From: Sphingorhabdus sp. YGSMI21 | GTDB lineage: Bacteria > Pseudomonadota > Alphaproteobacteria > Sphingomonadales > Sphingomonadaceae | DNA: 64,000 nt | Direction of reading: 5' to 3' | Assembly: GCF_002776575.1 (NCBI RefSeq) | Contig: NZ_CP022548.1 | Coordinates: 2,743,001 to 2,807,000 of the forward strand | Part shown: positions 1 through 9,139 of the stretch, one piece after another | Numbering within the stretch: the first letter of the stretch is position 1 | Layout: each line of letters starts with the position of its first letter | The notes under the pieces: generated by a model | Seen by the model: only the letters and a program-made list of their open reading frames with translations | Told to the model about the DNA's origin: nothing | Databases searched by the model: none | Translations under genes and position numbers: made by a program

Positions 1-3000
1 AAAGATTCCATCGGCATCTCGGTCAATTTCGCCGGGGTCGATGCCGCGGCGACGGGTAATGGCGACAGCTCGGTGACGATCACGAATAGCGGCAACATCA
101 CGATGGGGGCCGGCAGCGCGATTTTCGCGGCAGCGGACAATGTCACGCTGACCAATACTGGTAACATTACGCATACACCCGACGGGTCCGATGTCATCCT
201 GATCGGTGGAACGGGCAGTTCGCAGATTGTCGATCTCATATTCCGTGATCACGAGATCGTGTCCGAAAGCGTCACGCCCGGCGCCGACTATGCAGTTGTG
301 CGGATTGAGGATGCGCAGTCACCTTCCCAATACACGCTCTTTTTCGACAATGTGACGGTTAGAGCCAATGAAGGGGGAATTTCGTTTGGCCGTTTGCAGG
401 ATGATTCAATCCTGTCCTTAACCGCAGTTGATCTGGTCTTGCAGCTGGGCGGAAGTCAGACCGGAGGTATTGTCGTCGAAGAATTTGGCAACAGCAGCGC
501 AGCTGAATTCATTCTCGACAGAACGGCTATCGATATAGGCTCGTCGAACACCTCGGCGATTGACATTGCAGAAATTGGAGAAAGCAGTGCTTTCACGTTC
601 AACATCAGCAATTCGGCAATTTTTGCACCCGGTGGCACCGATACGCCAGCCGTATTCCTGGGTGGACTGGGCGGGGCAAACTCGGCGATCAACGTCAACA
701 TTTTTAATACCGACTTCGTGTTCGCAGAAGCGACGGCGTTCGAAATTGCGAAGTTTGCGCAGCAAGATTCTATATCGGTCTTTACCGTCGGCGGCAATTC
801 ACTGTTCGATGTCCGTCGCGCGGACGGGTTCGGGATTGCAGTTGGCACCGCCGGTGTCGGGCCTATCGACAATTTCTCTTCGACAATAGTGATAGAAGAC
901 TCGCGCGTTTTAACATTTGGTGACCGCAGCACTGGTATCTTCGTCGACAGCAAGATGGATAGCGTTGCAAGCTCAAATTTCGGCATTCTGATCGGCGGCG
1001 TCGAGATCAACACCGATGGCGAAAGCGCACACGGAATCGAGATAATTGGTGCGCAGAATGCGGCGCTCGGGGACCGCGACAATATCGCGGCAGGCGGAGC
1101 TTTTTCGACCGTTGTCATAGATGCGACCAAAGACATTATCGCGGCGGGCCTAAATTCGGACGCTATCCGCATAACCAACCAAGACCAGATTTTTATCCGC
1201 ATTGCCGAGGGCGCTACGGTCTCGGGCGGTACAGGCGCTGGCGTGGCGATCAATCTGCTGGAGGCGTCCAACAATGACGGTTTGCTCGATGCGGTCGTGG
1301 CGGAGGCTACCGTTCTCAAAGCGCGCCTAGCCGACCGGGCGATGAACCTGATCACCAATTACATCAGCAGCACCGGTACGCAGACGCCCTCGGCGGTTGG
1401 TGGCGGAGCATCGGGCTTTGATCCGATTACAATCGATCCGTTCGATTTCTCGCTATTCGACCAGTTGATGGACGTGGACGGCGCTACGGTCGAATCCGTT
1501 ATGGGGGCAGGCGCGATTGTCAGCGCGTCTCCGCTCGCGCTGGAAACCTCGAACGGTGCGATTGTCCGTACGGGCGGCGACGATGCGCCGGTGATCTTGG
1601 CCGGCGAAGCGATTGCGCTGGTCGCCAGCGACACGACCTTCAGCAGCACGGGTGACAATTCTCCACTGTTCAGCCTCACCGAGCTCACCGCAGGCGGCGG
1701 CACCGGCTTCTATGCAGCCATGACCGACATCACCGCGACGACCACCGGCGTGAACAGCGATGCGATTGCGACGGGCGGCGGCGTGTCGGACAGCTTTGGT
1801 GTGTTGTTCTTGACCGCGAGTGACCTCGCCAATCCGAGCGTCGTTTCGACCACCGGAGATGGTTCAAGCGCGATCAGCTTCGATGCGCCTGATGGTTCGA
1901 CCTTCACCGGCGCGATCAGTCGCACTGCGGTCTCGACCACAGGCGAAAATGCAGCGGCGATCAGCCTGAAAATGGGCGACAGCAGCTCGGCGAGTCTCGA
2001 ACTGCTCGATACGCTGGTCAGCACGACCGGGAATGGTAGCGACGTGGTGCGATTGAGTACGGGTGACGCGACAGACTATACCTTCATCATCGCCGATTCC
2101 GAACTGATCAGCGAGGGCGATGACAGTGCTCTTCTGCGAGTGGCAGGTCGCGCAGGAGCCAATCTCGGAAACTTTGTGATGATTGGTGGCAGGCTGGTCA
2201 GCACCGGCAACAATTCGGGCGGAATCATTGTCGAGGGCGATCAGGCCACGGGCCAATCCTCGCACACGTTCTTTTTTGCAGAAAGCAGCATTGCGACCGA
2301 AGGTGACAATTCGGCGGGATTTCTGTTCGAGCGTATTGGAGACCCGACCGGAGGAGTGAGCATCGCAAGCTTCACGTTCGATACCGTTGATATTTTGACA
2401 AGCGGTGCAAATAGCGATGCAATGTTCACTGGTTCCGTGCTGGAAGGCAGCGTCACAAACACCACTTTTACCAATAGCCGGTTCGCAACCAGCGGTGACG
2501 ACAGCCGGGCGTTTATTGCCGAAGCGAATGGTCAAGGCAGCGTGGCATCTCTTGCAATTGCTGACAGCGATTTCAGCACCGAAGGCGCGAACAGCACGGC
2601 AATCATTGTCAACGAAGGCAGTGTTTTCAGTGCCATCGGCCCGGCAGACTCGTCGATCTCCTCCTTCAATATTAGTGAAAGCACGATCAACACGCTGGGC
2701 GATAACAGCCTCGGGATCGATGTTGCGACGCTGGCAGGCGATAACTCGACGACCGTCCTTTCGATGCAAGACAACCAGATCACGACAGCGGGCGCGAACA
2801 GCGATGCAATCAGTATCGGTTCACAGGCAGCTATTGGCCGGGAAGCCTCGCACACGGTCTCAATCGACCTCTCTACCATCGAAACATCGGGCGATAACAG
2901 TCGCGGGATACTCATCGGTTCGCTTGTCGATGGGCTCGTTGGTGCCAATGCCACAAATGGGGGCGTGACCGATGCGACGTTCTTCATCGGCGACAATGCG

Positions 3001-5235
3001 ATTGCGACGTCGGGCGCGCGCTCGCATGGTATCGAATTCGAAACGATTACCGCCGGTCTCGAAGACGGAATTCTCGATATCGTCGAAGCTGGGAGCACAA
3101 TCCAGACGCGCGGCGACAATGCCATCGGCATGCTTTTCGGGGGCGTCGAAGGCGCATTTATCGACAGCACGGCGACCGATCGGCGTCCGCAGCTGAGCAT
3201 GATGTTTGCGCCTCTTTCAATAGCCACCGAAGGCGACGGTTCGCATGGCATCCAGATCGGCGACCTTCCGGCTTTTGACGTGGCCGACAATGCTTCAGTT
3301 ACGCTAACGGTGATCACCAGCACCATCACCACCACCGGAGATGGCGCGCATAGCGTAGTGATTGGCAGCGGCTGGGGCGATGCAGATTCGGACACCAACT
3401 TCCTCGATCCCGGCTCGAACCGTTTCGCTCAGGTCACGATTGATGGCGCAATCAACGTTTCCGGTATGGGTTCGGACGGGATCGCCTCCGACAGCCTCAT
3501 CAACGATTTTGAGATCACCGAAACCGGCAGCATCACTTCCGCGGATAGCTTTGCACTGAACTTCGCTGCGGTGAGTGATGGGCAAACCGCGCTCAATCTC
3601 GGCACGATCGAAGGTGATGTGATCTTCGGTGGCGGCGATGATGTGTTCGACAACTCGGGCGTCTTCACCGGAAACATTGATATGGGCGCGGGCGCAAACG
3701 CGATCTTCGTGCGCGCGGGCGGGGTGTTTAACTCGCTCGACAACGTGCTGCTCGGCACGGGCAATGCGATCACTATTGAAGGCGATATCTCGCCAGGTGG
3801 CGTCGGTCCGATCCAGGTGACCAATATCGGCAGCGACCTGGTGTTCGCGGCGGGCTCGCAATTCCTGATCGATATAGACGGGATGGCGGCCGACACGAAT
3901 GCGGCGGGTTTCTTCCAGTCCGACCGGATCGTGGTCGATGGCGAAATCACCATCAATGGTGGCACGCTGGTGGTGGAATCGCTGACACCCAAAGGCGATT
4001 TTGACCGGCAGGCGCAGTTCCTGATCCTCGATGCGGCGGGCACTGTCACGGGCGAGTTTGCCGATTTGATGGCCGACTTACCGTTTCTTGATCTCAGCCT
4101 GACGTATAATGCGGACAGCGTGATCCTGAATGCAGGGCGTCAGGGGCCGGTGGTTCCTTTTGCGTCATTGGGCCTCACGCCCAACCAGCGCGCGGTCGGG
4201 GCCAGCCTCGACGCGCTGGAACCGAACGCAATGGGAGATCTCGACGATGTGATCGACCAGCTGATCTTCGCCAGCACCGATCAGGCGTTGACCGCTTTCG
4301 ATACGGCATCGGGTGAAATCTACGCTTCGCTGCTGGCGCAAGCTGGTAATGACGGATTGCGCCGTTCACGCGAAACTCTGGCCCGCGCGCGCAGTGCGGC
4401 CAACAGCGGTTGGGGCATCTGGGGCGGGATTGGCTCTTCGGACAGTTCGACCGATGGTGACGGCAACGGCGCGGCGGTCGACCAGAATGATTTCGGCTTC
4501 GATTTCGGGATCGACTATGTCGGCGAAGAAAACGCCTGGGCGGCGGGTCTCTCGACCGGCTGGCGCGATGGCAGTCTGGATGTACCCGGTCGCTTGAGCA
4601 CAGCGGATTATGAAACTTGGTATCTCGCCGGACATGCGCGTTACGGCACCGGGGGCCAAGGCGTCACCGTCACGGCAGCGATCGACTTTGCCGAGACCGA
4701 CGCCGGTGTCGAGCGCACGCTGACGGTCAACGGGATAAACCGCGATGCGCAGGGCAATGCCGATGTGGACACCTTCGCCGTCGGCGGCGAAGCACGATAC
4801 GGTGTGTCCATAAGCGAAGACTGGGCAATAGGCCCGGTTGTTTCGGTGATCCACACCGACAGTGACCTGTCGCTCGACAATGAAACCGGCGCGGGCAGTG
4901 TGGCCCTGAGCTCTGCCGATGCGTCCGACGGGCAGACCCGCTTCGGAGCGGGTATCTTTGCAAACTTCCAAAGCAATACCGCGGCATTCGATCTGTCGGG
5001 CCAATATGTCGAAGCGTCGTCGAACACTGTCGGGGCGCGGTTGGCCTTTGCCGATGGCGGGAATGCACCATTTACCGTTCTGGCGCCCGCAACGGACGGA
5101 TCTGGCATCCTGACATCCGCATCGGCGCGAATTGATCTGGGCTCCGGCCTTAGCCTGAGCGCTCAAGCCGATGCGCTGTTCGGCGGGGACGTAGAAGAGG
5201 TGAACGGATCGATAGTCCTTGGCTGGCGCTTCTGA
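1..5235 (+). CDS. Autotransporter (type V secretion) with long repeat passenger, 5'-truncated by the window edge
   Basis: The frame is open from base 1, so the GTG at 73 is internal and the true start lies upstream. Of 1744 visible codons, about 1470-1744 form a C-terminal autotransporter beta-barrel. It starts near GWGIWGG, has alternating amphipathic strands, and ends in the aromatic WRF expected for recognition by the outer-membrane assembly machinery. Upstream is a Gly/Asp/Ser/Thr-rich passenger, probably beta-helical. From about codon 545 to 1115 it carries some 18 imperfect copies of a motif like T-x-G-D-N-S-x-x-I, spaced roughly 25-50 residues apart. The passenger would be exported across the outer membrane; an adhesin or surface structural role is inferred from architecture only. 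Three genes follow on the same strand within 26-50 bases of one another (57-residue protein, ECF sigma factor, kinase). Confidence 0.9.
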   Translation, partial: KDSIGISVNFAGVDAAATGNGDSSVTITNSGNITMGAGSAIFAAADNVTLTNTGNITHTPDGSDVILIGGTGSSQIVDLIFRDHEIVSESVTPGADYAVVRIEDAQSPSQYTLFFDNVTVRANEGGISFGRLQDDSILSLTAVDLVLQLGGSQTGGIVVEEFGNSSAAEFILDRTAIDIGSSNTSAIDIAEIGESSAFTFNISNSAIFAPGGTDTPAVFLGGLGGANSAINVNIFNTDFVFAEATAFEIAKFAQQDSISVFTVGGNSLFDVRRADGFGIAVGTAGVGPIDNFSSTIVIEDSRVLTFGDRSTGIFVDSKMDSVASSNFGILIGGVEINTDGESAHGIEIIGAQNAALGDRDNIAAGGAFSTVVIDATKDIIAAGLNSDAIRITNQDQIFIRIAEGATVSGGTGAGVAINLLEASNNDGLLDAVVAEATVLKARLADRAMNLITNYISSTGTQTPSAVGGGASGFDPITIDPFDFSLFDQLMDVDGATVESVMGAGAIVSASPLALETSNGAIVRTGGDDAPVILAGEAIALVASDTTFSSTGDNSPLFSLTELTAGGGTGFYAAMTDITATTTGVNSDAIATGGGVSDSFGVLFLTASDLANPSVVSTTGDGSSAISFDAPDGSTFTGAISRTAVSTTGENAAAISLKMGDSSSASLELLDTLVSTTGNGSDVVRLSTGDATDYTFIIADSELISEGDDSALLRVAGRAGANLGNFVMIGGRLVSTGNNSGGIIVEGDQATGQSSHTFFFAESSIATEGDNSAGFLFERIGDPTGGVSIASFTFDTVDILTSGANSDAMFTGSVLEGSVTNTTFTNSRFATSGDDSRAFIAEANGQGSVASLAIADSDFSTEGANSTAIIVNEGSVFSAIGPADSSISSFNISESTINTLGDNSLGIDVATLAGDNSTTVLSMQDNQITTAGANSDAISIGSQAAIGREASHTVSIDLSTIETSGDNSRGILIGSLVDGLVGANATNGGVTDATFFIGDNAIATSGARSHGIEFETITAGLEDGILDIVEAGSTIQTRGDNAIGMLFGGVEGAFIDSTATDRRPQLSMMFAPLSIATEGDGSHGIQIGDLPAFDVADNASVTLTVITSTITTTGDGAHSVVIGSGWGDADSDTNFLDPGSNRFAQVTIDGAINVSGMGSDGIASDSLINDFEITETGSITSADSFALNFAAVSDGQTALNLGTIEGDVIFGGGDDVFDNSGVFTGNIDMGAGANAIFVRAGGVFNSLDNVLLGTGNAITIEGDISPGGVGPIQVTNIGSDLVFAAGSQFLIDIDGMAADTNAAGFFQSDRIVVDGEITINGGTLVVESLTPKGDFDRQAQFLILDAAGTVTGEFADLMADLPFLDLSLTYNADSVILNAGRQGPVVPFASLGLTPNQRAVGASLDALEPNAMGDLDDVIDQLIFASTDQALTAFDTASGEIYASLLAQAGNDGLRRSRETLARARSAANSGWGIWGGIGSSDSSTDGDGNGAAVDQNDFGFDFGIDYVGEENAWAAGLSTGWRDGSLDVPGRLSTADYETWYLAGHARYGTGGQGVTVTAAIDFAETDAGVERTLTVNGINRDAQGNADVDTFAVGGEARYGVSISEDWAIGPVVSVIHTDSDLSLDNETGAGSVALSSADASDGQTRFGAGIFANFQSNTAAFDLSGQYVEASSNTVGARLAFADGGNAPFTVLAPATDGSGILTSASARIDLGSGLSLSAQADALFGGDVEEVNGSIVLGWRF

Positions 5236-5261
5236 TCGGTCACGCAATCGGAGCGCCAGAC

Positions 5262-5435
5262 ATGGATCCGCTCAGCCCATTTGCCGAACGCGAAGTGCTT
5301 CAGATACTAGAGGAGGCTTTGGAACAGCCGCGAGCTGACCGCAAGCGCTGGCTGATACGAAAGCTAAAGGAGCGTGAATTGGTGGGGCAGCGGGTCGAGG
5401 ATCTGCTAGCGTTTGCCGAGCGGCGTTTGCTTTAG
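5262..5435 (+). CDS. 57-residue protein resembling the N-terminal module of the neighbouring Ser/Thr kinase
   Basis: A short gene of 57 codons starts at ATG 5262, with GGAG at 5250-5253 as a well placed ribosome site. It begins 26 bases after the autotransporter stop. The product is charged and helical, with no signal peptide or membrane segment. Its pattern ERE-x-L-xxx-E-(E/D)-AL-(E/D)-QP-xxx-R closely follows the first 50 residues of the kinase encoded at 6057. That N-terminal stretch is common in bacterial Ser/Thr kinases that pair with ECF sigma factors. It could be a regulatory decoy or docking peptide, or the remnant of a duplicated kinase gene; the sequence does not decide. Confidence 0.6.
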   Translation: MDPLSPFAEREVLQILEEALEQPRADRKRWLIRKLKERELVGQRVEDLLAFAERRLL

Positions 5436-5482
5436 TTGTGTCCAATGTGGCCATTCAAGAACTTGGAGAAAGACCAAGGCTG

Positions 5483-6055
5483 ATGCTATCCTCACCCGAA
5501 CATCGAATCGAGGGGCATTTGGATCACAGCGCGCTAATGGCCGAATGGCAATCCGGCAATGCCACTGCCGGTGATTCCGTTATTCGCGATATCCATCGCG
5601 AGTTGGAGGCAATCGCGCAGGCCAAACTGTCGCAGGAATCACGCTCCTCGCTCTCGACAGGTGATTTGATAAATGAGGCGATGATCCGGTTGTCGCGACT
5701 GGACCGGATCAAGTTTAACGGTCGCGCCCATATTCTTGCGCTGGCCTCTCGGATAATGCGGCAAATCCTAGTTGATCAAGCGCGCCGTCGTGACGCTGAC
5801 AAACGCTATCACACGCGGGTGACGTTGCAGACTAATATCGCGGAATGGCAGATGCCTGTCGAACTGCTTGCTCTGGATATGCACCTCGGCGAGTTGCGCG
5901 AGATTGATCCGCAGCGCGCAGATATCGTCGAAATGCGGTTCTTCGGCGGGATGTCTCTAACCGATATTTCGACCGTGCTGGATATCTCGGTCGCGACCGT
6001 CAAACGCCGTTGGCAGGCATCGCGTATCTGGCTGCATGACAGGCTGCGCAGCTGA
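5483..6055 (+). CDS. ECF-family RNA polymerase sigma factor (TIGR02999 / Sig-70_X6 type)
   Basis: The product of about 190 residues has a sigma region 2 in the first half (including a QILVDQARRRDADKR segment) and a region 4 helix-turn-helix near the end (MSLTDISTVLDISVATVKRR). It lacks regions 1 and 3, as ECF sigma factors do. The TIGR02999 group is commonly encoded beside Ser/Thr kinases, as here. ATG 5483 has GGAG at 5465-5468. An in-frame GTG at 5438, two bases after the upstream stop, would give 205 residues and translational coupling, so the start is uncertain. The stop TGA 6053-6055 lies one base before the kinase ATG. No classical anti-sigma factor is adjacent; the kinase may supply the control (inference). 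Confidence 0.85.
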   Translation: MLSSPEHRIEGHLDHSALMAEWQSGNATAGDSVIRDIHRELEAIAQAKLSQESRSSLSTGDLINEAMIRLSRLDRIKFNGRAHILALASRIMRQILVDQARRRDADKRYHTRVTLQTNIAEWQMPVELLALDMHLGELREIDPQRADIVEMRFFGGMSLTDISTVLDISVATVKRRWQASRIWLHDRLRS

Positions 6056-6056
6056 A

Positions 6057-8402
6057 ATGGACAGGCACGATGCTGACATAGAGCGCGAGGCTCTGGAGGC
6101 TGTCGAGGACGCGTTGGATCAACCTTCTGATCAGCGCGATAATTATGTTCGGCATTTAAGGACTTTGAGCGGCCCGGCAAAGGCACGCGCGATGGAGTTG
6201 CTGGATACCGAATCGTCGCATACCGGCGGCCTGATGACCGGCGGCGCAGCGCATTGCGATGAAGAAGACGAAGATCCGGATTTCATTGGTGGCTACCGCG
6301 TCCTGCGATTGATCGCTCGCGGTGGTATGGGCAATGTCTATCTTGCCGAGCGTGCTACCGATGATTTCGATCTCATCGTAGCGATCAAACTCATCAAGAG
6401 GCGGCTGATCACCGATGAAATGTTGGATCGGTTCCGCCGCGAAAGGCAGATACTTGCCGACCTCAACCATCCCAACATCGCCCGGCTGTTCGACGGCGGG
6501 GAGACCGGCGACAGTGTGCCCTATTTCGTCATGGAATATGTCGACGGGCATCCGCTTGATCGTTGGTTGAAGCATGCAAAACCGTCTCTCGAGACGAGAC
6601 TCGCCGTTTTCGAGCGGATTTGCAGCGCTGTGGAAGCGGCCCATCAACGCCTTGTAATTCACCGCGACCTGACACCGCCGAATGTCCTGATCGCGGATGG
6701 TGAAACGGTTAAGCTGATCGATTTCGGTATCGCCCGTCCTGACGACGAAGATGACGGATCTTCTCAACACTCGGCTTGGACGCCCGGCTTCGCGGCGCCA
6801 GAGCAAAAGGCTGGCGAAGACGTCACAACGCTATCCGACGTGTACGGTCTGGGCAAGTTGCTTGATTTGCTCATTGGCGGCGATGCTCCAGATGAATTGC
6901 ACGCGATCTCCAACAAGGCCGCGGCGGTGGATGCCAGCGCACGCTATTCCTCGGTTTCGGCGCTTGTGGAGGATGTCCGCAATTATCGAGAACTGCGACC
7001 GGTTTCGGCGATCGATGCCGGCCCGCTTTATGTCGTACGCAAATTTGTGCTGCGGCAGAAATTGGCAACCGCAGCAGTGATGATCGTGTCAGCTGCGATT
7101 TTGACGACATTGCTGCTCGTCATGCAGGCCTACCGGGAGACCGAGCTTGCCCGCGCACAAGCCGAGGCCAGTTTGACCGACACACGCGAGCTTGCCGGTA
7201 TGATGATGTTCGATGTGTTCGACGAAGTGAGCAATCGTCCTGGCAATTCGCAGGCGCGCTTGATGCTCGCGCAGAATGCGCAAAGCCATCTCGAAGCTCT
7301 AGCGAGCGACCCTGATGCATCATACGAAGCGCGGCTTGCGGCGGGACGCGGCTTCTATCGCCTCGCCGCAGCAACCGGAACAATTGGCACAAGCAACCTG
7401 GGAAATATGGCTGAGGGACTTGCCTTTTTCGAACGGTCAGAGGCAATCCTTGAGGAACTCTATCGTGAGCGGCCTACCGACGAGATCAGGCTGGCTCTTG
7501 CACGCACCCATGTAAGTCTACTTCGCGACAAAAATTTGCGATTTCTCGATTTCGAGGAGTCGCATGAGCATGGAATACGCGCGCTCCAGCTCTTGCGTGA
7601 AATCGAGATTGCCTCTGCCGCTTCTTTGGCGGAATTCGGACGAGCGCAACGCCAATTGAGTGACCTTCTGGGCTGTTGTTTGGGAAGGCCGGAGGACGGA
7701 TACAAAGCGGTGCAAATTGGAATGACAGAGATTGAAGCTGCGCCAGAGCGTTTTCGAGAGGTTCCCGCTGTGCGCAGAGCATATAATGATCTGGTCAATA
7801 TAAGCGCTGGCTACCGGATCGTATTCGACAATGATGCCGCCAGCATCGAACCATTCTCGCAAGCGTTGGAGGCGCAGCGAGCATTGGCATCTGAAACGAA
7901 TTTGCCCGTTGATCTTCATCTGGAGGCGACGATTGCAAGCAATCTAGCTCGTACGCTCTTGAGAATGGGCAGGCCGATCAAAGCAGGCCAGATTATCGAC
8001 CCGACCTATCGGCAGGCGCTTTCCGCCTTCCGAATTGATCCAGCAGACAATGATCTGCAGCGCCGTATGGCCGTTGTCAGCATTGCGAAGGCATATGCCG
8101 CAGCACAGTTGGGCCAGACTGATAAAGCGGAGCAACATGTATCTGAAGGTTTGCGTCTCTCGCGATTGAGCGCACGATCCGATGGATCGCCCGCAAGGCC
8201 ATCATTGACATTTGCGCATCGCCTGCAGGAAGCTTCCGAAGTCTACTGGGCTTCCGGTCAAATCCAAAAGTCGTGCAATTTGATGGACCAATCAATGGCT
8301 TTATATCGTCGATATGCCGACCAAAGTCAGCTCCCGATGACATCGCTACGCTACAGGCTCATCCCTATGGAGAAACGGCGCGAAAAATGTGGTGCAGCGT
8401 GA
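6057..8402 (+). CDS. Membrane-anchored Ser/Thr protein kinase with C-terminal TPR-like domain
   Basis: Taking ATG 6057 (781 residues; ATG 6036 is an in-frame alternative overlapping the sigma gene), the order is: helical N-terminal module (1-55), kinase domain (about 80-320), one membrane helix (about 337-359), and a helical TPR-like C-terminal half predicted to lie in the periplasm. Visible kinase signatures are the glycine loop ARGGMGNVY, Lys111 in VAIKLIK, catalytic HRD (202-204), metal Asn209, DFG (222-224) and APE (247-249). The usual Lys of HRDLKPxN is Thr206 (HRDLTPPN). Pairing with the ECF sigma factor suggests that it phosphorylates or gates that factor in response to an envelope signal (inference). 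Confidence 0.9.
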   Translation: MDRHDADIEREALEAVEDALDQPSDQRDNYVRHLRTLSGPAKARAMELLDTESSHTGGLMTGGAAHCDEEDEDPDFIGGYRVLRLIARGGMGNVYLAERATDDFDLIVAIKLIKRRLITDEMLDRFRRERQILADLNHPNIARLFDGGETGDSVPYFVMEYVDGHPLDRWLKHAKPSLETRLAVFERICSAVEAAHQRLVIHRDLTPPNVLIADGETVKLIDFGIARPDDEDDGSSQHSAWTPGFAAPEQKAGEDVTTLSDVYGLGKLLDLLIGGDAPDELHAISNKAAAVDASARYSSVSALVEDVRNYRELRPVSAIDAGPLYVVRKFVLRQKLATAAVMIVSAAILTTLLLVMQAYRETELARAQAEASLTDTRELAGMMMFDVFDEVSNRPGNSQARLMLAQNAQSHLEALASDPDASYEARLAAGRGFYRLAAATGTIGTSNLGNMAEGLAFFERSEAILEELYRERPTDEIRLALARTHVSLLRDKNLRFLDFEESHEHGIRALQLLREIEIASAASLAEFGRAQRQLSDLLGCCLGRPEDGYKAVQIGMTEIEAAPERFREVPAVRRAYNDLVNISAGYRIVFDNDAASIEPFSQALEAQRALASETNLPVDLHLEATIASNLARTLLRMGRPIKAGQIIDPTYRQALSAFRIDPADNDLQRRMAVVSIAKAYAAAQLGQTDKAEQHVSEGLRLSRLSARSDGSPARPSLTFAHRLQEASEVYWASGQIQKSCNLMDQSMALYRRYADQSQLPMTSLRYRLIPMEKRREKCGAA

Positions 8403-9019
8403 GGATGTCCGCTTATTGCGTGCCAATTTCCAATGATGAAGGGCCGAGTTTGGTCGGATTGGCCCTCTCCGTTAAACAATCGGGGACGTCGGTGAGAGAC
8501 TGGTTGCTGGGCATGTAGGATGCAGATCTGAGGAGAAGGGAAGAGCCTGATAGTTTGCGGACGTATCCGGAGATCAGTTGATGGTATATGCAAATGGTGA
8601 TGTTCTCCAAGACACAATAATGCCAACTGATTCTTCATCCATGGTGACAATGAAGGCCATTGCGGAATCTTTCTGTTCCTTACCGTTCTAAGTGGGAATC
8701 CCCAGTCTTGTACTTCTTATATAGTGTGGGATGATTATGCAGTCGCCTTCTCTGCCGGGGGCTTGAAAATCCTTGGCGCGCTGCAGTCAGCGGGTTCCTG
8801 AGGATTTTCTCATCTCGAGCTATCAGTGGGTCCCGTAATTTTAATTGTAACGTAGCGTCGACTTTTTGTCGTTTCGTTTTCTAATTTTTGGTTCTGAAGC
8901 GTGAAGGATCCTCACGTTTATAGCGATTTGCGCAGATAATTTGAAGCCGAGTGTGCTGTGAAACAATGGTGAGAGACAATCGCTCCACCATCCAATCTAA
9001 CTCATTGAAATTGTTAGAG
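8403..9019. other. 617-base non-coding stretch
   Basis: No convincing coding sequence lies between the kinase stop and the tRNA-Lys gene. The short open frames here have no ribosome site, no recognisable composition and no family signature. Base composition is more AT-rich than the neighbouring genes. The only structured element seen is the nested inverted repeat at 8765-8819, listed separately. A weak hairpin (TCTAAC/GTTAGA, about 8996-9018) just past the 3' end of the tRNA, read on the minus strand, could end the tRNA transcript, but it lacks a clear T-run. Confidence 0.5.
8765..8819. repeat. Nested inverted repeat (GAAAATCCT / AGGATTTTC with inner CGCTG / CAGCG)
   Basis: Outer 9-base arms at 8765-8773 and 8811-8819 are perfect inverted copies. 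Between them is a second hairpin, CGCTG-CAGT-CAGCG. The 55-base unit could form a two-part stem-loop in RNA or a cruciform in DNA. It does not end in a T-run on either strand, so it is not a standard terminator. It may be an RNA structure, a protein-binding site or the end of a decayed mobile element. Confidence 0.5.
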
Positions 9020-9095
9020 TGGTGAGCCCTGCTGGGTTCGAACCAGCGACCTACTGATTAAAAGTCAGTTGCTCTACCGACTGAGCTAAGGGCCC
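9020..9095 (-). tRNA. tRNA-Lys (anticodon TTT)
   Basis: Read on the minus strand, the 76 bases fold as a standard tRNA. The acceptor GGGCCCT pairs with AGGGCTC (one G-T pair), the D arm contains the GCTC...GAGC helix, and the anticodon arm ACTGA-CTTTTAA-TCAGT displays TTT. The T arm contains GGTTCGAAC, and the CCA end is encoded. It lies 44 bases downstream of folK in the same direction, so it may be transcribed with or just after folK. No integrase or duplicated tRNA 3' end was seen nearby. Confidence 0.97.
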
Positions 9096-9139
9096 CTCAT
9101 ATGGCCGGTGCAGTGCGCCAGCCGTTGGGAAGCGCTTCC

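Noticed and set aside
73..75. GTG as the autotransporter start
   Set aside because: The frame is open from base 1 with the same repeat-like composition, no ribosome site and no signal peptide, so the gene begins outside the window.
8273..8650. Short open frames after the kinase
   Set aside because: No ribosome site, odd composition, and overlap with the kinase 3' end.
9020..9095. Integration site at tRNA-Lys
   Set aside because: No integrase, no duplicated tRNA 3' end and no island gene content next to it.
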